Position numbers and translations under genes: made by a program
Shown here: positions 9,109-21,300 of the stretch, in pieces
How the letters are laid out: each line of letters begins with the position of its first letter
Numbering within the stretch: the stretch's first letter is position 1
Source: Flectonema sp. DT1601
Taxonomy: Eukaryota; Euglenozoa; Diplonemea; Diplonemida; Diplonemidae
Assembly: GCA_964019425.1 (NCBI GenBank)
Contig: OZ025791.1
Coordinates: 310,001-374,000 of the forward strand
DNA: 64,000 nt
Direction: 5' to 3'
The notes under the pieces: generated by a model
Told to the model about the DNA's origin: nothing
The model's database searches: none
What the model saw: only the letters and a program-made list of their open reading frames with translations

Positions 9109-9583
9109 CTACACGACATCCTCCGGGAGTACTTCAGCTGGTTGTGTGTACTCAAAGAAGTATTGTTCAAAAGTCACATTGGCTAACATCTTGTTCCTCA
9201 TGTGAAAGATCTGAGGACGAGTTGGAAGAAATAACTTCGACTCGTAAGCCAGCGGATCATTAAGTTCCTATTTTGATTTAGTTACTTTTGATTCTCGATA
9301 TCCGAGTTCACTAATGTGTAAAACAGATGAAATAAATGCAACATATACCTCCGCCTTAAATGTTTTACAGGTTTTCTTATGACCAGCTTTCCAGTGGGTC
9401 TGTTGGCACTCCGCACTGCAGTAAAACACTGATTTACAGGCACTGCAGCGCATAGGAGACGTTGCCTTCTTGCTGCACTGTTTGCAGATGGTTCTTTCCG
9501 CTCTGGTTACTCTAGGCCTGTGGGTTTAGTTACGTTCTTATCTAATTACGTTGCTTGTACAGATAACTACAATTATTTGTCAT
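9109..9583 (-). CDS. small MYND zinc-finger protein, three exons
   Basis: Two exons are well supported. Exon 2 (9349-9517) encodes a complete MYND finger: CKQC, RCSAC, YCSAEC and WKAGHKKTC supply seven cysteines and one histidine that bind two zinc ions. Exon 3 (9109-9267) adds 52 residues after KTFKAE and ends in a TAG. The joining intron 9268-9348 (81 nt) starts GTATAT and ends AAATCAAAATAG. Exon 1 is tentative: ATG at 9583 through 9561, with a 43-nt intron (9518-9560) starting GTACAA and ending TAAACCCACAG. Those joins keep one frame of 116 residues. An alternative upstream donor, GTATTT at 9687, gives no ATG. MYND fingers bind proline-rich peptides or join larger domains; this protein has no SET or other catalytic domain. 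Function is unknown. Confidence 0.72.
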
Positions 9584-11837
9584 TTTCGGCAATACAACTA
9601 AATCCCCCCAAATTTTCTCCCCACGAAAAGAAATTACGACAGACCCCTCCCCGAAAATTCACTTCCAAACACCCGGAAAAGAAATACCTGAGGGGAGGAA
9701 GAATAAAGCGGTAAACTTTTACTGACACAATAATTATCACTGCTTACGGATCACAAATATAATCTGCAACTAGGAATTGCATTGTCACTAAGTAACTGAA
9801 CTGAGTATTCAAAAGTCAACAGGACCTGTCCAGTTGAAAAAGTGAACGCCGCCAGCGATCTTCTTGTTTTGAAAACAACGCCGGGAAATCTGCATGCATA
9901 GTAATATATGAAATACGTTTATTTTAATTCAGAGCCAATTAGTTCACATTATCCGGAGGACTACATGAACCTTATTGACCAGAGGAGACATGACATACCA
10001 AAAAAGAATAGTAATTAGTTATAGCTGTTAGCGAGGTTACCGTAGAGTAATTTGTTAGTGAGAAAGTCCAGAACTGATGACTGGAATATTATCAGAAGAG
10101 GAACCAATCACAGAACTATTCTCAGACACTAACAGATTGAAATACAAAAATCGAATAAAAGAAAAAAATGATCAGCTGGTTTAACTGTTTTGGTATACTT
10201 ACAATGTGTTGTATTGAAGTTAACTAAATAAATAATTAGTAATATACACCGTAACAAAAGGTAGAGGATCAGGGGATTGGGGAAGGGGAGAGAGTACTAC
10301 TCGAATATAAGCCAGTGTGCCTCCTTTGGCCACTGGCAGACTGCAATCCGCAGGCCCCACTGTGATATGTATCAGTATGAGTGTTTCACTCCAAGTTTGT
10401 TCCTCCTTTGGCGTCCTTTGGTGAGAAATAGGTCTCCTTTCAAAAGAAATAAAAGGAGAATCGCCATCAAAAAGAACAGGATTGACTGCATCGAAAGCTG
10501 AAACCGACAGTAACTGCCGTCACACAGAATAGTGATGAGTAAATCAGGAGCAAAACTTACAACGTGGTTCACTGGGCTGGAGTAGAGTCTTGATAATTTA
10601 GAGCGCTATTGCTGTTTTCTAACTATCCACTAGAGGCAACTTGTACTTGGCTTAGCAGACAAAGAAAAGCAAAAGAACAATACTAGCAGTGTTTTCTTCC
10701 GGCAAAAAAAAGAACCGGCACCTCACTAAATAATTCTCACAGATTGTTTTTGCTTGTGTGCAACCGAAACACGCTAAAGTAAGGGTGTTAACGTTACGCT
10801 CTTTCGCTCTTAAAACATGTCTTCGAAGGGCCAAAAAAAGGGGGAAAAAAATTCTATTTCAGAAGCCTAAATTGAAGTCTCCTGTTATGTCCAGGCGTTG
10901 CATTATTTCACGCTCGTAACGGCGCTTCAAAATGCGTGCATTTTAAAGTTTCTTTAAGCCAAAGGTAGCGTAAAATAAAAACAATGATAAAAAAATAAAA
11001 CAAACCAAATAAAATAAAGTAAAATAATCAGATGTATCTAATTCCGTCATACCATGCAGTTCATTTTATTTTCTGAAGGCTTTAACAAGGGAAGGCACAC
11101 ACGAATAACTATACCAATTTTGGTAGGGACAGAATCAAAAAAGAAGACAAGATACTTTTTATGTCTTGCTCCTGACTAAACAGGAGTGTTTAAACACTTC
11201 ACGAAGGTGGATTCATAATTGATGACGGGAACGTAAATTCCCTTCGTGCATAACATTAAAGAAAACTGGTCACGATCCTTTATTCGTTTCTTAACTTAAT
11301 TTAAAGTAAAAGAAGAAAAAGAAAATCAAGGATAATGAAAGCACAAAGAAAACACTAAATACGAGAAGGAACTCTAACTACACCGAACTACCATACCACG
11401 TTTTTTATCAACAAAGGCTGTCTACAAACTTAAAAAAAGAACAAAATGCACCACTGACAAGAAAATAATATAGAGAGTATCATCAGTGCTTTATAAAAGG
11501 GGGAAAGAAAATTGCGTTGCATGCTTACATGGAGTGTTTGCTCGGAAATTTTTTATTCGGAAATTTAATAAGAAAACTTCAAAAAACAAATAATCATCAA
11601 ACATGCTGCGCAATGCGACGATAAAGCTCCGAAAGAGCAGCTGCTATAACCAGTAACTGAAATCATCTTTTGTTGAGTGAATACGTAAGATATGATACGG
11701 TTCACAAAGGGAATAAAATAAGCGTTTTAATAAGCACCTCAAACTGTAAGTTAGGGGAAGAGAATAGTAATCGTAGCTCCCTATCCTTAAGGATAAGGAA
11801 TAAAAAAAAAGAAATATATCCAAGAACAAAACAAAGG

Positions 11838-11873
<36 letters not shown>

Positions 11874-12011
11874 CAACATTCGTGAGACTGGATCTCTTCA
11901 GCTGTTTTTTTTATTTATTATTTTCTTCTTTTAAAATTTAAAAAAAAAAAAAAAAAAATCGCTGATAGTCAAATGAATAAAACTACATACGCAGCTTCAC
12001 CTGATGTTCAC
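9584..12011. other. 2.4-kb spacer between the MYND and PKD2 genes
   Basis: Contains a strong pyrimidine-rich acceptor on the minus strand at about 9688-9704 (TTCTTCCTCCCCTCAG), possibly the 5' acceptor of the MYND gene. The rest is AT-rich. An A27 run lies at about 11844-11870 and an A18 run at about 11941-11958, both in the 3' region of the channel gene. Short open frames on both strands (for example 10277-10501 plus and 10652-10834 minus) show no family motif. Confidence 0.45.
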
Positions 12012-14588
12012 CTAGGTAGAGTGTTGAAGCGGACGTTGATCAAACCTCCTGAAGAGACCAGAGTGATTAAGCTCATCTCTTTCATTCAAAACGCCGAGAA
12101 TCTTCCGAAGTTGTAATTGCAAATGTTCCGAGTTTGAATTCTGAAGGCTACTTTCCGTTTTAGAAAGGTCTAACGACTGAACATAATTCTGTCGATACTG
12201 CCCTGACGTTTGTATAATTTGTTCTTTATATACTTCCTCATAGAAAACTCTAGAATAATACATTGAGTCTTTCGTCCTATCCGACGTTAGGTACCAAGTC
12301 AAAGCTTTTACTAAGTACTGTGCAGTTTCATCATCACATAGCCCGTCAGTGACCATAAATTTCGCGATAACAGCAGTACTGCAGCTTGGATACTGACATT
12401 CATGTTCCAATTTGTTTGCATGCTCTGATGGCCATTCACGATCAAAATCAGGAACTCCATTTTTAACGATGTATGTTTCGTTATTTACAAGGTTTCGTAA
12501 GCATGCAGTTATTTTTCGAATAGGAATATCATTTATATAAGCATCAAAAAAACCACTTTTCATAGGACCAGAAACTCGATGTGAGTACCTAGACTTTAGA
12601 CCACAGATTTTAACCCTGAGGTAATCTTCTGCTAAAAGAGCCCAGTATTTCATTTGCGCTTGGACAGGAGCCGATCCAATCGCAATGTCCTGTCTTCTTT
12701 TAGCATTATTAAAACCATCTGAGATTATAGAAATCACCATATTCAACAACAACAACCAACATAAGAAAATATACGACCAAAACAAGATGGTCGTGAAGAT
12801 GCTAAATTTCCACAAGTCATGGTCAAGAAACGAACTATAATCAAAATCTCCCAGCAACCATCTCAGTAGAAGTGTAAATGCCAAACTATAAGTACTAAAT
12901 TCAACAATATACGGACCAAATAAAGTCATTCCACAAAGGGCATAGGCATGAGTCACAAGAAAGATATAAATTAAAAGTGCAATGAGATCGGCACTCGCTT
13001 CTTTGATAGTTTCCGACAGTAGATTGAGACGTGGGGACAATGACACGAATTTAAATAATCGAAGCCACGATAACAAAGCATTGCATGAAATAAGCAAACT
13101 AGTTTGTGAATAGTGATTAACATAACACAGAAGTAATCCATATACTTCACCTCTGTAGATTTCGTCTTTCTCACTTTCAGTTAGGCTCATGAACGTGGAT
13201 TGCAACTCCGATGGCAGTTTTCTATCGTCATCTGGCACTACCATATCAACGTGACCAATTCTCATAAAAGTGAACTTCCACACGAATACATACATAAAGA
13301 ATGACAAGTTCACGAGATCAAGAATTGTCCACACAGACATCGCCCATCTGATGTAATTCTTTTCAACAACAATTTGCACGAAAATAGACGCCAAGAGCTC
13401 ACCTAAATTATAACTTACGAGGATGAATAGAAGGAGCTCTAAAACATTACCCACGCTGGCGATAAATCCAAACCACATAAAAGGAGTAAACACAGCCTTC
13501 GCATATAAAACTCCTTCGCTATTAAACTCGACGCTAAAGCGATGATGTAGAAACCTAGAGACTGCCGGATTATAAGTAAACCATGAGATTTCGACCTGCC
13601 TTGTGGAAGCGTCAATCCAATTGTTGGCTTCGTAGCAGCTCATCTTTGCGGTAAAATTTGCTTTTGGTATAGATGGATCGAGATCGAAGTAGTAAGCATG
13701 GCGAGAATAGGTTGCAAACCGACCCGTCCAGTCAGGAATCTTTCTGACAAGAGCAGGAACTTGGGATGCATATGCTCCAAGATTTTGGGGTTCGTTAGTA
13801 AAACCAGAACGATTGCCAGCATCACAACCACATGGAAAAGGTGACGCAGAACTAGCAGCACACTGATCATGATTATGGATAGGTACCAACGGATCATCAT
13901 CCTCAGTTTTACTCGAGTAATCTGGATAGCATCCCCCGAAATGAAGGTTGAATTTATCATCAACAAATCTATTGGCGTCAGTACAATGATCCGAATCATT
14001 TTCCACTCGTCGTTGAGAGATTCTAATAACACTTGGAAGAATCTTATTCTGCTGCTGATAAGTATTAAGTTCGTTTTCGAAAAGGGATTGCATTGTCTCA
14101 GCAGACTTTACCCAATTCCAGAAGTCACCAATTTCTTGGACATCAGTAAACGTCTTCTCAAAGTATAGACCTGTTCCTCCCTGATCCCACTCTCCGTCTC
14201 CAACAACACCTCCAACAGCACTAACTAGGTAGTAACGAGAGTAGTCAAGGTGTTGAAGAAACATCACAGATGTGAATAGAGCTAGAAAGACTAATTGAAC
14301 AGCAAGTCCACGATAACCAATATTTATTTTGTGCTTACGTGTCAGCCAGTAAATCATGAATTGAATATCCTCAATGGAGTCAGGTATCTCCTGCTGATCC
14401 CAAGTCTCGGGTATCTCTTCCGGCTCATCGGGATCTACTTCAATTAAATCTTCGACTTGTTTTCTTGGTTTAATTTTTTCACGTTCTTCTTTCTTAATAC
14501 TGTTCTCATGGCTTGTTGTAAATAAAGACTTCCCACCACCTACTTTTTCTGTATCCTCGTAGTCAGGTGCCTTGCAATCCGTTACCAT
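12012..14588 (-). CDS. PKD2: polycystin-2-like TRP cation channel
   Basis: Single-exon 858-residue channel of the TRPP/polycystin class, usually ciliary or ER and calcium-permeable. An acidic cytosolic N-terminus is followed by S1 (about 95-113). The large extracellular polycystin domain has the diagnostic FTDVQEIGDFWNWV (147-160) and many Cys, including an HFGGCYPDYSS segment. Five further membrane helices follow: a segment starting TPFMWFGFIASVG, a WTILDLVNLSFFMYVFVW helix, S4 with CNALLSWLRLFKFV, S5 LIALLIYIFLVTHAYAL, the pore FTLLLRWLLGDFDY (compare ILGDF/ILGDI in PKD2), and S6 ending LLLNMVISIISDGF. The C-terminus (about 200 residues) lacks a clear EF hand or coiled coil, unlike human PKD2. 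A GCGCGCAG acceptor lies 14 nt before the ATG. A plausible partner would be a flagellar PKD1-like receptor; none is in the window. Confidence 0.95.
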   Translation of the reverse strand: MVTDCKAPDYEDTEKVGGGKSLFTTSHENSIKKEEREKIKPRKQVEDLIEVDPDEPEEIPETWDQQEIPDSIEDIQFMIYWLTRKHKINIGYRGLAVQLVFLALFTSVMFLQHLDYSRYYLVSAVGGVVGDGEWDQGGTGLYFEKTFTDVQEIGDFWNWVKSAETMQSLFENELNTYQQQNKILPSVIRISQRRVENDSDHCTDANRFVDDKFNLHFGGCYPDYSSKTEDDDPLVPIHNHDQCAASSASPFPCGCDAGNRSGFTNEPQNLGAYASQVPALVRKIPDWTGRFATYSRHAYYFDLDPSIPKANFTAKMSCYEANNWIDASTRQVEISWFTYNPAVSRFLHHRFSVEFNSEGVLYAKAVFTPFMWFGFIASVGNVLELLLFILVSYNLGELLASIFVQIVVEKNYIRWAMSVWTILDLVNLSFFMYVFVWKFTFMRIGHVDMVVPDDDRKLPSELQSTFMSLTESEKDEIYRGEVYGLLLCYVNHYSQTSLLISCNALLSWLRLFKFVSLSPRLNLLSETIKEASADLIALLIYIFLVTHAYALCGMTLFGPYIVEFSTYSLAFTLLLRWLLGDFDYSSFLDHDLWKFSIFTTILFWSYIFLCWLLLLNMVISIISDGFNNAKRRQDIAIGSAPVQAQMKYWALLAEDYLRVKICGLKSRYSHRVSGPMKSGFFDAYINDIPIRKITACLRNLVNNETYIVKNGVPDFDREWPSEHANKLEHECQYPSCSTAVIAKFMVTDGLCDDETAQYLVKALTWYLTSDRTKDSMYYSRVFYEEVYKEQIIQTSGQYRQNYVQSLDLSKTESSLQNSNSEHLQLQLRKILGVLNERDELNHSGLFRRFDQRPLQHST

Positions 14589-14736
14589 ATTTTATTGTTT
14601 AACTGCGCGCAAAACTCAGTTTTTTAGTTGTGAAAAAATTGTTTCTGTCAAAGGTAACCCGCGGCTATGTCTTTCCTTTTTTAAATAAAAAATTGAATTC
14701 TTACTATTCCGAACCAGAACTCATACTCGGCACTCT

Positions 14737-15331
14737 TCAGAAACTTTGAATCCCCAATTGCCTAATGCTGCTTAAAAATACTTTGGTCGGGGGCTGGAAA
14801 TTAAGTGATTTAAACAAAAGAGAAGTAAATAACATACCACGGTTGTTCGAGTCTGCCGTCTAAGTAGAGAAGGTCCTTAGCTTTTGTTTTTATCCCGGTG
14901 ACACCAGCAAATGGAAGTGCCTGAAGTAAGTCTCCAGCAATCTCATGACCGGGTGTGCGCTGATCAGCTTCGAACGTTGTAAGGGTTTTTTGAAGGGATG
15001 GGAATTCTCCTACGAATCTCGCTGCTATTTCCTCAGCATCCGTATTGAACTTTGCGATTTCTTTATTTTCCACTGCTTGGATATCTCTCCTGCATAGCTC
15101 TCCAATTATCGCTAACGTTTCCCACCTGACGACGTGCCCTTTCTTACCGATGTCTTCTAAGACTCTAACTAAACCTTTTATAGCTTCTTTATTCTCTCTG
15201 AATGCAGCTTTTACCTTTAGGTCATGTGACACTGAAAACAGTGTAGCGATTGCTTCGAATCTCGCATCTGTTGAACTAATCAAATCAGTAATCAAATCTG
15301 AAACACATCTTGGTGGCGGAAAATCGTTCAT
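14737..15331 (-). CDS. small helical (armadillo-like) protein of unknown function
   Basis: Exon 1 (14838-15331) encodes 164 residues plus two bases. It is predicted to be all helical, with leucine spacing (VSDLITDLISS, KGLVRVLEDIG, RWETLAIIGELCRRD) suggesting two or three armadillo/HEAT-like units; this is a weak resemblance. A consensus GTATGT donor sits at 14837. The last exon is short and ambiguous. The acceptor at 14768-14770 gives a 70-nt intron, typical here, and a TGA at 14737. The acceptor at 14794-14796 gives a 44-nt intron and a TAA at 14772. Both keep the frame and yield 174 or 171 residues. A TACTAAT box and a CTATTCAAG acceptor precede the ATG. I do not recognise a family. Confidence 0.55.
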
Positions 15332-18300
15332 TTTATAACAATGAGAAAGCTTGAATAGAAGTCAGTTGGTTGTTAATTAGTATGTCAAAGTTGCTGAAAA
15401 ATAGGAAGTTGTCAAGACACTCACATAGTTATGCTTTAAGAACTGTCTTAAGAAATAATTATAATTAACAAACTTGGGGTGCTTGTCATCTTCAAACTAA
15501 TTTTTTTTTTTGTTTTTATGGGTTTAGTCTTTTTATATATGTATATTTTTTTTTCTTTTTTCAAAAAATTAAAAACAAAAAAAAAAAAAAAAAAAGGGAA
15601 AATATAAAAAACGGAAAAAAGATAAGGGGGGGGGGGCTGAAACCAGAATAGAGTTTCATTAAGGAACAAAAAAAAGAAAGGGATTCTCTTTAAAAAGGGG
15701 GGAAAGATAAATGGCTACCCGGAGTATCCCTCTTGATTTCAAGCCATTTCAGCTCTACTTTCATCAGACACAACAAAAGAAGTGGCTTTACGAGTAATTG
15801 ATTAAACGAGACTAAACAAGTTTCGCGTGCTGCCAACATTCTTTTTTTTTTTTTTTTTTTAAAACACTTCCGATGGTCAGTCAGAAGTAATCTAATCACT
15901 GGTATAAAAAAAAAAGCCTCAATTTGACATTCCTTTTTTTTTTTTTTTTTACGTCGACCCATTTTTTCTTAGGGTACAAAACTGATCTTGTTATTCAGTC
16001 ACTAAGAAGAAAAAACATTTTGATTCGAAGAAAAAGTAGTTTTCATTTTTTTTTTTCCTACCGTCAAAGTTTGAATGTTGGCTTTTAAATTGATCTTTGC
16101 AATAAAGAGATAAAAAACAACAAGAAAAAAAGGAAAAGAATAAAAACGAGAACGAGTGATGCAGCGAAAAAAAGATGAGAATCTAAAAAGAACAGATAAT
16201 CAACAAAAAATGAAAGGAGTAAGAAAAGATAAATAATAAATGAGTTAAATGAATAACACCAGTTACAGCGACAGGCTCTCTCTCGATGTTGACAACTCCC
16301 ATTCAGCATTAAATAATGCGCAGTCTAAGTGAGACCAGATGCGCGATGCAAAAAGCCGTCAACTACAGAGTCAGTGTCTACTGTATTGAGCAAGCTCAAG
16401 ACCGTATGTTACTCAATGGTAAAACTTCACCTCCGAACAGCTACCCCGCACTGCCATTACTGTGACAACGCTCTCGTCCATCAGGCTGATTAAGCACTGC
16501 CAACAATAAAGCGCAAACCTACTGTGAGGGCTTAAACAATTGACCAAAGAAGTAGCCATTGTTTTTGTTGAGGAAAGACGAAGGGAATCTAACCAGGAGA
16601 TACTTCTTTTTTTTTTTTTTTTTTTTTTTTTGAAAAGAGGGAAGCCTAACTCCATAAACGTCCATTTCAGACAATTCTTATAGCAGAAAATCCTTCACAA
16701 GTTTCAAGGAAGAAAGAAGGCCTTACCTGTCGGTTGTCTATTAGAATCGTTGAAACTGGAGAGACTTCATTTTGCTTTGTGAGTGCGAGTAGTAACGGAA
16801 CCTCCTTACGACTAAAATAAGACAAAACTACGCAACGCGTTAAAAGGTCAAGAAAATGTAGGAACGAATAAGAATTAGCTTCAAGCAACCGAAAGAAAGG
16901 CATGCGTGTTCCAAGAATAAAAAATATTTGGTTTTTAATTTCAAGAAGCTTTTGAGGCTTAGAAATGTATGTCGCAAACACTAACACTCAACATTGTGGA
17001 TCGTAAGCCATTAAATAAGATGGCTTACGCGGTTATACTTTCAGCATTCCATTCTTTTTTTTTTTTTTTTTTGCACATTGGAGTCCGTTTGGACTTATTT
17101 TTTTTTTTTTTAGAATTTAATAAAACCTATTGTTATTGCAAACGAAACCAAAAAAATTTGCGTGTGATTTGCGGGAAATTCAATCCCAACGATTGCAAAT
17201 GAAAATATAAGTATTATAACAAAATGACAAATAAAATACTGCTTTAACGGAAACTAACAAGCAGTAGCAAAGAAAAAAATAAAGAAGTTCAACTGAGTGT
17301 GATTCCGCAATTTTATCCAGCACAGCTGGAAGGAAAGATCAGTAATTACGTGTACACTTCAACAAGACGGAAAAAAGGAAAAAAAAAGCGTTTTTTATTT
17401 TGAATTTTAAAATAAAATATCGCGTTTGTAAGAGTGGTTGTTTTGTCAAGTGATTCAACAATGGGTAGATCGATACCAGAATTCATTGTGACCTCTACCC
17501 ATGAAGCTTTTTGCGCCCACAACTTAATAACTTAGTGATACTACCTACAATGAATCACAAGAACTGAACAACACTATAACAAATCGGAAGTAAAACGATC
17601 ATTTGAATGCTCATCTTCCGTATCCGTTAACTCGTTCTATAAAAATAATGTAAAGGAAAGTGACTAACAGATGCACGTGAATGATTATCAAGTGCTGACT
17701 GTAACAGAGAAGCAGATGTTGTTGCTTGGTGCGACTCTAATACTCAATAATGTATTAGTCTGCCCTCCTGTTACCTGAAATATGGATAGTGCCATACATT
17801 CTCTTTATGACAGTTCGAAATAAATTGTCGAACCAAAGAAAGAAAGCAGAAGGAAAAAACAAGACAACATGAAACTTTTTTAGTTAAAGCAGTCAGGGAA
17901 CAGGAAAGCGACAAACCGAATGGATAACCATAAGTTTGCTTTCCGGAGCGCAGTCTATAATGAAAAGGAGTGACAAACTGTAGTTCATACACAACATCCT
18001 ACGGTTCCGGTACTCCTAACAGAAATATTTATTGAGGACAAATATTTATTTTGGAAATATCAAATGGCACGCAAAAATCAATAACAAGAAACGATAACAG
18101 CGAAAGCCTAAGAACAGGGTTACTGCCACGTTACGGTTACACTATCAGAAGAAAAAGAATCATTGCTGTCGTAGGTCGAAGCCCAAGAGAAAGTAAAATT
18201 ATGTCACCACGATCCCGAATCAGTAAAAGCCTGAAAAGAAAGCATCTCAGTGGCCTAACTGTAAATGTGAGAAGGAAGAAAAAACAAAATCAAGAATTAC

Positions 18301-21300
18301 CGGTCGTGTCCATCTTATTCACATGAAGGAATGCTAAATAAGATAAACCCACACCCATCCCCTCCATCTTTTTTTTTTTTTTTTCTTTTTGAAGTCAGGG
18401 AAGTCAAAACTCCTGGGGAAGCCCACAGGATCTAGAGGAAGGAATTCGGTGTACCCATAAATTAAATTCTGAACGTCGCGATGATATTTTCCAAATACAA
18501 TAATCAGCTGTGAAACAACAAAAGAGGCTTAAAATGCTTAGAAAAAATAATTTAGTTGACTTACAGAAAAGAGTGGCAACTAAAGTGTGAAGAGAGGAAA
18601 ATAGAACAGAATATTGAACTAGTTCCCGATTGACTTTGCGTGTAGTCAGCACGCGTAATATTATCATTTCGAGCGATTAAAGACCATTCTTTCTCGTGAA
18701 AGTGAGTACAACAGGAAAACTCACTTTTTTTTTTTTTTTTTCAAGTTGACATTATTTAGACACATTTTTTGAAAAAAAAAGCAACCGTTTTGAGAAGTAG
18801 TTAACCAGAGACTATCAGGAAAGTATCTGCTCGAGGGCGAGCAGGCTAATCACATCACGTAAACAACTTCACTATCTGACGTTGGTTACCACTAGACGTT
18901 CTGTTAATTGAATAGACCTGCCAACACTGTTCAATGCGAAACATAATCAAAGAACATTTTTTGAATGGTTGTTTTGTGACATTATAAAAGATGTTTCGGG
19001 GTAATAGACAGCGATAAAGGGTAACTGGTTGACAACAAATATGTTTCAGTTACAATGGTAAATAACAAGGTTAGAAGCACAGAGATCTCAACGATATAAA
19101 AGAAATAACGACATGTCTACATCGTGGGGTTCTTTTTTTAAAAAAAAACCAAAAAGAAACTCTGCAAAAAAAAAAAAAAAAAGAAAAAAGAAAACCTGAC
19201 TGACTACAACAAAACAATAAAATCAAAAAAGAACAAAATTTGAAAATAAGTCACACCAGATTTTTGTTTTTTAAAACAATTTTTTTTAATAGATTCTTCT
19301 TCTTTTTTTTTTTTAAATGTGTTATGTAATAGTAGTGAATGGCATGATAAAAAAACTGCCACAATAGAAAAATAATCTAAGCAGGATAAAAAGACTCCGC
19401 TCAGGTGCACATAACCGCCAGTCATCTACCCAACAAATTGTTATGCAAGAAAGTGACTTCAACAGGAAAATAATCCTGTGAGAGGATGAGAGGGAAAATA
19501 TATGTATTATCCAAAATAAATACATGTAAAAATATACTATGAAGGTACTAGTTTAACTTTAATGTAACGGTGCCTACATCCCAGTAAAGGAAAAAGGATC
19601 AAAATAATTGGTTTTAGGGAAAAGGCTTTTACCAAAAAAAGAACAGTATAAATATATATTTTTTTTTTTTTTTGATTTAATTGATTTGCGCAAGAAGAAA
19701 GACTAATCAGAAGAATATGGTGCTCAGATCGGAAAAAGGGTACGAGGGAACAAGTACCTATTACTTTCTGTTTTACATCGAAATCAGGGAATGCTCACAA
19801 GGGTATCTGTCAGTGCGATACCAACTGTGAAGAGACGTTTGCTTATCTACAAAGCAAACGAGCACCTCAGAAGAGGCAAAACAGATGGGTGTCTAACCTG
19901 CAGCAGTTGAAATTTAACGAGATTCTTTACTGTACAGAGAAACATGTAAACTTGCAATCCACACATGTAGAATAAGATTCAGTTGCGTGGTTTCTTCACA
20001 AACCTAATAAATATCTCTTCTTTAACACCAGGAGTTCTCTCTCCTGAATGGGAGTTTCGATGTAAAAATGCACAATTCTATACTGTAGGCCAACCACGTT
20101 CTCTTGGCAACGAACACATACACTGTAACTGTAACTGACTATAAACAAGTAGCCAGTGTAGTATTTATGTGTTGTCATTCCTTTATTTATTCACAACTCC
20201 TCGCCTTATGGGAAGTGTTGTACAGACTAATCCTCGCACGTCATATATTTAGAAGCAGTTCTTAGAATGCAACAGCTAACTACTAAGAAAACAAAAAGGG
20301 CGAAAGGTGGGATAGGGAAGGTTCGTAGTTCAAATATTAAATGCTACGTGTGAATAAAAGCAAATGTTATTATTATTACAAAACTCATTTGCAACCAAGG
20401 AAGCGGGGACAGGAAAGATCTTATGTTAATTTTATCGGACCACCCTCCCCGAGGACAAAAGCTGCATCACTAGAAAACAAAGTTGGAAAGAAGAACAAAA
20501 AAATATCCTCTCATTTACATACCCCTGGTGAGTGCACCACTACAGTGCACTGCCATTACCAGGATTAACTAACACTGAATACAAAATCAGTTTACGAGGA
20601 AGAATAAATAAAATAAACGAAAGAAAGAAGAAAAAAATACAACAAGGTCGCAGCTTTCTGTAGAACGTTTCAGACTACTGCTGTTAAGAAAGTTTGTTAC
20701 TAACCAAGCTGTTACGGAGAAAACTCGCAGAAAAAAAGACTGTCACGTCTATTCATACATTCTGTGTGGAAGACAAATGAGGCTAACGATCGATTCGAGG
20801 AAAGGAAGAACAAGATGAACAGTACATCATAAAAGAGAGGGCGGGGGGTAAATTGATACTTTTTTTTGAGGTCTTACACACTGAAGAAGGGAAGGGGGAT
20901 TTATTACGATACGGGGGAATTTTTAATACGATACGAAAGGATCTCGGGGAGGTAACTTGATACTGTAATTAAATAGAGAGCGAGGGAATTCCAAGGAAAC
21001 GATGCGAATATATTTTACTCAACTAAATAAGTTTTTTTTTTATTGTTTTTCCAGCTCTTTTTTCTCATTGATTTTTTTAAGCCTAATAAATTATCGGCTG
21101 ACCAAGCCGAATATCAAGCAGTCAACAAGATGAAAGGCTGACGGGAGCACTCAGAGGCCAACTAACTGTACCATTCGCGGTAGATAGGTCTCTCTTACCA
21201 GTTAAACAAATCGTTGCTGAGTAGGAATAATCATCTTTACTTTTTATGTTCCCCCCTAATTTCTCATTTTTCTTTTCTTTTTACCTTAATATTTAGTTGC

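Noticed and set aside
18051-18326. 91-codon basic plus-strand frame in the island
   Set aside because: Arg/Lys/Ser-rich with no recognisable fold and on the wrong strand for this array.
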